Part shown: positions 59,904 through 64,000 of the stretch, piece by piece
Layout: each line of letters starts with the position of its first letter
How positions within the stretch are numbered: position 1 is the stretch's first letter
DNA from: Albugo candida
Taxonomy: Eukaryota; Oomycota; Peronosporomycetes; Albuginales; Albuginaceae
Length of the DNA stretch: 64,000 nucleotides
Reading direction: 5' to 3'
NCBI GenBank assembly: GCA_905220665.1
Contig: CAJNAR010000009.1
Span: forward strand, 248,001 to 312,000
Notes under the pieces: generated by a model
Seen by the model: the letters and a program-made list of their open reading frames with translations, nothing else
Told to the model about the DNA's origin: nothing
Database searches by the model: none
Translations under genes and position numbers: made by a program

Positions 59904-61831
59904 ATGACGCAAGCGGTATCACCTGCCAAAGTATCTGCTGATGCATCGTGTTTTCCACTGCCTAAAAACTCCAAACCACCTCGAGACGGACCAAAACGTA
60001 ACCGCAGCGTGTCCATATCGATTATTTCGTGCCACCACCGTCGGCTTCCAAAACTTAAAACACGAAATCGAATGAAAAAACTACAGCTCCAAACACCTCA
60101 ATCTTGCAATGAATATAACGACTCCACATCGACCTGCAGTAGTCCTACTCCGCCTAATCGCAACATAATAAAACAGTTTTTCTCACAGTCAGCTGATACT
60201 CCAACTCGAGCGTCAGAGTCACAACTTCGAAATGCAATTCCAATGGAGCCAAAATCCACGCAGCCGCATCTTTTTTCTTTGGCAGATTTCATATATAAAG
60301 AGATTTTTGGTATTTACGATATCAAAGCGATCGACGGAGTCCACCAAGAGCGCGTCCAAAACTTTTTAACGATTCCATTTCACCTCGAATCAGTATGGCA
60401 ATCATCTGACTCTCTGATTCCATCTTTTAATTATCTGATTCTCTGGATAGCTGATGATATTTGGGATATTTCTCGCAATGGACAGCTTTCTGTTCATTTT
60501 CACATACCTTCCAATGCGTTTGTTCTTTGGATTCGGCTCTATTTTCGCTTCAAGTTCTCATATTCAGCGATTTTGTCGAACACATTTGTATGACGTTATG
60601 GTCGCTTGGCTTCTCCTTATTGGCGTCTTTGTCTTATTACAAGTCGATATGTCACGTGTATATCACGCCATCCGTGGGCAAGCAATGATCAAACTCTACG
60701 TTCTCTTTACAATGATCGAAGTAAGCTGAAATTTATACTTACAGGCGTGAGGCCTTAGGCCCCGGCTTTTGAGTTTGACCGATTTTACATGGTAGATATT
60801 CGATCGGTTGTTCTGTTCGCTCGGTCAAGACATACTGGATTCACTGTATTACACTGCGAGATTCCAACCAAATCGCGTGATTCGCTTATTATTGGAATTC
60901 ATTGTCGCCAGTCTTTATGTCGATATCCTCTCACAAAATTTCATTTTTTCGATACGGACCTCATTTGAATGTTTTCTTGACCACATTTCTACTTTTGCAT
61001 TCGTTACTACTGTTTGTACAGGTCGTTACCGTCCATGTCGCCATCAATTCGAGTAATTCCTCGCTGTTGACGCTGTTAATTTCCAACAATTTCGCGGAAT
61101 TAAAGGTACAATTTTTTGGTCTATTGATACGACTTCCAATTAAGTTATTCGTTTTGGCGGCAGAGCTGTGTGTTTAAGAAATTCGAAGAGCAAAACCTGT
61201 TTCAAGTGAGCTGTAGCGATATTGTGGAACGCTTCAAATTACTTCTTTTCCTCGTACTCATTCTGCTTCAATCAATGACACGCGACGCATTTTACGGAAC
61301 GGTATGAAAACATTGCTTTCTCCTTAAGCTTTTACACACTCACAATCCACAAAGGCGATGGTAATGCTTGCAGAAATGGTCATTGACTGGCTCAAACACG
61401 CTTTCATCACGAAATTCAATCAGATCTCACCGCTTGTGTACTCGAAATTCACGACCATTTTGTGTCACGATCTCACCGGCTGGCAAAACTCCAACACGAT
61501 TCTAGATCATACGCATCACGTGTCAAAGCGTCTGGGTCTACTATCCTTGCCTCTGGCTTGTGTGGTGATTCGAATGCTATTGAAAACAATGTGTTCCCGA
61601 TTCAAACAAAATCCCTTCAACAGCGATGTATCCGATCCATTGGAAATACCTCATGGAATCGCGGCATTTGACATTCTCATTGCACCACTACTCGCAACTT
61701 GGAGCTACCTTCCAAGTATCCTCATCTTTTTCGTATCATTTCTCTGTTTGGCAGCTCTGAAAATGCTTTTGAGCTTATCGCTTTTCATTTTCGCCATAAA
61801 CGCCAAACAAATTAATTCACAGAAATCGTAA
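59904..61831 (+). CDS. TAPT1: TAPT1-family multi-pass membrane protein
   Basis: Related to transmembrane anterior posterior transformation protein 1 (yeast Emp65-like), an ER/cilium-base membrane protein. Exons read: 59,904-60,392 (Ser/Pro-rich N-terminus, then LADFIYKEIFGIYD and RVQNFLTIPFHLES); 60,451-60,720 (LMIFGIFLAMDSFLFIFTYL, HAIRGQAMIKLYVLFTMIE); 60,796 to 61,105 (IFDRLFCSLGQDILDSLYYT, later NSSLLTLLISNNFAELK); 61,164-61,301 (CVFKKFEEQNLFQVSCSDIV); 61,355-61,831 (VIDWLKHAFITKFNQISPLV, RRLGLLSLPLA-like, terminal helices). Introns are 58, 75, 58 and 53 bp, all GT-AG and frame-keeping. Within 60,796-61,105 the frame changes near 60,910-61,020, so one more intron or a defect lies there. 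The start ATG is the first in frame after the MORN gene, 34 bp on. Confidence 0.85.
60393..61354 (+). other. Four short introns of the TAPT1 gene
   Basis: Predicted introns at 60,393-60,450 (GTATGG...GATAG), 60,721-60,795 (GTAAGC...GGTAG), 61,106-61,163 (GTACAA...GGCAG) and 61,302-61,354 (GTATGA...CAAAG). Each removal restores family sequence in phase 0. A fifth, about 60,915-61,020 (GTCGATATCC to TTTGTACAG), would restore frame but would delete LHSLLLFVQ, which the family is expected to keep, so it is unresolved. Confidence 0.75.
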
Positions 61832-61927
61832 AACCAAATGCGTTTATATTTTTTCTACAGAAATTTCGTACAGCAATTGGGTCCTATCAAAGAATTTCTA
61901 ACAATCAATTGATACAATTTTTGCTCT

Positions 61928-64000
61928 TTAGGCAATTTGCAGTCGGGGAACACAACAAACGCCCAAATGATCGACTTGTTTATCCATTGGATTCGATTCC
62001 ATCGCTGTGGCCACTTCCAAATCCATTTGCGGGAAGCGTTTAGCAATCCGCGCGGTGATTCTTCTTCCATTAGAGCTGTTCTTCATCGCGTTCAAATGAG
62101 GACAAATGGCGGTCACCAGCGCCATACATTGAGACTCGGCGCACACACACAATGCTCGTTGGACAACGTAATTGGCAAACTGATCCTGGAGCAATCGCTG
62201 CATCTTCGCACATCCAATTAATTCTTCGACATATCGTCTTCGGATGCGTTCAGGCGCTTTTTCCAAACACTTTTCCACGACATTAGAACTGAATTTCTGA
62301 ACAGATAATTCAAACACATGACCGAGAGGTTTTATCATAATCCCAATCGCTTCTTCGGCCGTGCAGGCGTCCAAAACATATTGCACGACATAATTACCGT
62401 AAGGATCTTGCATCAATTTCATTGCGTGATTTTCCACTTGTGCGATCAATTCCTTCTTTTGTAAGGTGTTGGCCGCGTCCAAACATCGCTGTAACACACA
62501 ACATCCATGTCGATGCGTTCCAACTGTCGTGCATTCTCGAGACACAGCGTCGAATATAAATTGTGTGGATTTCGATTGAAAATATTGTAAAGCTCGCTGA
62601 ATGACGTGATTCCCATTCGAGTCGATACACAAACGTACAGCGTCATCTTTCAATGCTTCCACAACCAATTCCGACAGATCCATTCCATTCTCTTCATTCG
62701 AATGCTCCGACTTTGTATTGGCACATATTTCCACCACTTTTTGAACAGAACGCGTTCCGTGCAAATTCAAAGCGGCAGCCATTAAATGCGGACAAACAGC
62801 ACGCACAATTGCTAACCGTTGCCATTCATCCGCTCGTGCAATCAGTTTCTGGAACAGATAATTACCAAATGGATCGACCATCATTTCAGGTAAATGGTCG
62901 AGTGATTCCTGGAAGATAATTTGCCATAAAACTTTACGATCGTCGTATTCCAATTGTTCTTGTAATAATCGACAGCCATTCTGATCTTTCGACATGGAGT
63001 ACACTCTTCCTTTGATATCTTCTTCGGAAATTGCCGATAGATTGCAACCAAGTGTGTTGGCACTCAAAGGACCGGATCGCGTCGTTGATACATGCGGCAT
63101 ACCATTACTGTTCTTACGGGAGACGTTTGGGTACATTTCAATCGATTCTTCGATGGCATTGGGATACATTCCGGGCGCGTCTGGTACCATACACGATGGA
63201 AGAGGTACGGGTGATTGCATCGCGTACATATTCTGAGGCGTGGGTCCATGTGCGTATCTGCATTTATTACCGAGCCGACAATGTCCCTGGAGGTAAAATT
63301 TGCAGATTTTGAGATTGCATGGAGGTAATCGATTGATATGAATCATGTTTGGATGTGGTAATGTATTCACAAATGTCGGAACGGGAACACGACGATACGA
63401 GTCGATTGACGGTGTCGACAGCATGGATGCATTTGGTCGAATTCTCACTGGGTACGGCATTGCAGTATTAAGGTCGTAATTTTCATGAAAGGATCTCGTG
63501 AGATGAGAAGGAACAGGAGCGAATGGAGGTGGGAAGTTAGCCGGATTGAGGTTCCATGGGACTACAGGGAATGGATACGCTTCCATTGTATTTGGATAGT
63601 CGTGATCGAGTGAGCGATTGTACTGAGTGGGATCATAATTTGGCTCATAATGAAAGAGTCGAACATCTGCGGGTTCATCGGTCCATTCATTGACAGGATT
63701 GAGTGAGGTGCGTTGTGAAGTGTCTTGGAGGTGTGCTTGTGTACCGGGTAAATGGCTCGCATGTGTGGTGAGGTCGGATCCTCTTGTTGAGTGAGAGAGA
63801 TTTCCATCGAGAGAGAACGTTGGGGGAAGGTAGATGGATCTTTGAGAGGTTGAAACACATGCTTTAGCGACATGGGTAGAAGCTGTATCGCCATTTTGAG
63901 TTGTGTGAGAGGGTATGGAGTCTGTATGAGCCTTTTCATCTTTCAAGTTCAACTTGAGAAAATGACTTCCTAATGCTTGACTTGGTGATTGCGAGAGAAA
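61928..64000 (-). CDS. Puf (Pumilio) RNA-binding protein with CCCH finger, 5' partial
   Basis: A sequence-specific binder of mRNA 3' UTRs that represses or stabilises transcripts. The frame is open through the right edge of the window, so the true start is outside; 690 codons are visible. N-terminal low-complexity sequence is followed by a CCCH zinc finger (C-x7-C-x5-C-x3-H, CKFYLQGHCRLGNKCRYAH, about 63,247-63,304), then eight Puf repeats: NGCRLLQ, FGNYLFQK, HGTRSVQK, NGNHVIQR, HGCCVLQR, YGNYVVQY, SSNVVEK, ANYVVQR. Repeats 6-8 (NYxxQ, SNxxE, NYxxQ) predict the UGU core. Repeat 5 carries Cys-Cys where many Pumilio proteins have Cys-Arg, as in Puf4-like proteins. A Puf gene (M90) linked to sporulation is known in Phytophthora; whether this is its orthologue is inference. 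It is tail-to-tail with TAPT1, 96 bp apart. Confidence 0.93.
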   Translation of the reverse strand, partial: FLSQSPSQALGSHFLKLNLKDEKAHTDSIPSHTTQNGDTASTHVAKACVSTSQRSIYLPPTFSLDGNLSHSTRGSDLTTHASHLPGTQAHLQDTSQRTSLNPVNEWTDEPADVRLFHYEPNYDPTQYNRSLDHDYPNTMEAYPFPVVPWNLNPANFPPPFAPVPSHLTRSFHENYDLNTAMPYPVRIRPNASMLSTPSIDSYRRVPVPTFVNTLPHPNMIHINRLPPCNLKICKFYLQGHCRLGNKCRYAHGPTPQNMYAMQSPVPLPSCMVPDAPGMYPNAIEESIEMYPNVSRKNSNGMPHVSTTRSGPLSANTLGCNLSAISEEDIKGRVYSMSKDQNGCRLLQEQLEYDDRKVLWQIIFQESLDHLPEMMVDPFGNYLFQKLIARADEWQRLAIVRAVCPHLMAAALNLHGTRSVQKVVEICANTKSEHSNEENGMDLSELVVEALKDDAVRLCIDSNGNHVIQRALQYFQSKSTQFIFDAVSRECTTVGTHRHGCCVLQRCLDAANTLQKKELIAQVENHAMKLMQDPYGNYVVQYVLDACTAEEAIGIMIKPLGHVFELSVQKFSSNVVEKCLEKAPERIRRRYVEELIGCAKMQRLLQDQFANYVVQRALCVCAESQCMALVTAICPHLNAMKNSSNGRRITARIAKRFPQMDLEVATAMESNPMDKQVDHLGVCCVPRLQIA

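Noticed and set aside
61937..62221. Plus-strand frames opposite the Puf gene and similar antisense frames inside the flippase and MORN genes
   Set aside because: They are mirror images of strongly supported coding sequence.
63950..63952. Start of the Puf protein at 63,952
   Set aside because: That codon is TTG and the frame stays open to the window edge, so the real start is most likely beyond 64,000.

Overview
The window reads as nuclear DNA of a eukaryote with a compact genome and very short introns. An oomycete is most likely, and a white-rust type (Albugo-like) is my best guess. The reasons are introns of 53-75 bp, gene gaps as small as 34 bp, a flagellar radial-spoke-type MORN protein (so flagellate zoospores), a CCCH+Puf protein, and degenerate Ty3/gypsy and LINE elements. 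The organism is an inference; no rRNA, tRNA, telomere or organelle sequence was seen to confirm it.

Layout. (1) 1-7,350 is a graveyard of mobile elements: a frameshifted Ty3/gypsy pol on the minus strand (1 to about 1,650), a 0.73-kb element with 17-bp perfect terminal inverted repeats (2,151-2,877), a decayed DDE transposase on the minus strand (about 3,190-5,290), and a 1.1-kb element with long inverted, internally repeated ends (about 5,520-6,642). Two highly diverged relatives of the satellite monomer lie at about 1,860-2,090 and 6,785-7,350, on either side of this cluster. (2) 7,350 to about 34,930 is one uninterrupted tandem satellite of about 54 head-to-tail monomers with a mean period of about 512 bp. 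It has two monomer length classes, a nine-monomer higher-order duplication (offset 4,618 bp), dimeric higher-order repeats (1,026 bp) and degenerate edges. (3) 34,930-42,790 holds no gene I recognise. (4) 42,799-47,089 is a degenerate LINE whose ORF2 stops at the start of reverse transcriptase. (5) 47,090-49,181 has no recognised gene. (6) 49,182-64,000 is dense, ordinary gene space with six genes: RPA2 (+), a P4-ATPase lipid flippase (-), a GT-B-like type II membrane glycosyltransferase (-), an RSPH10B-like MORN protein (+), a TAPT1-family membrane protein (+), and a Puf RNA-binding protein with a CCCH zinc finger (-, running off the right edge).

The six genes serve unrelated jobs: DNA replication and repair, membrane asymmetry, protein or glycan modification, flagellar structure, a cilium/ER-associated membrane protein, and mRNA control. 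Nothing suggests a shared pathway; they are simply closely packed, in tail-to-tail and head-to-head pairs. The most unusual content is the satellite. Its structure (homogenised centre, old edges, diverged relatives outside, palindromes retained in the monomers read) resembles centromeric or heterochromatic satellites of other eukaryotes, but its role cannot be told from sequence alone.
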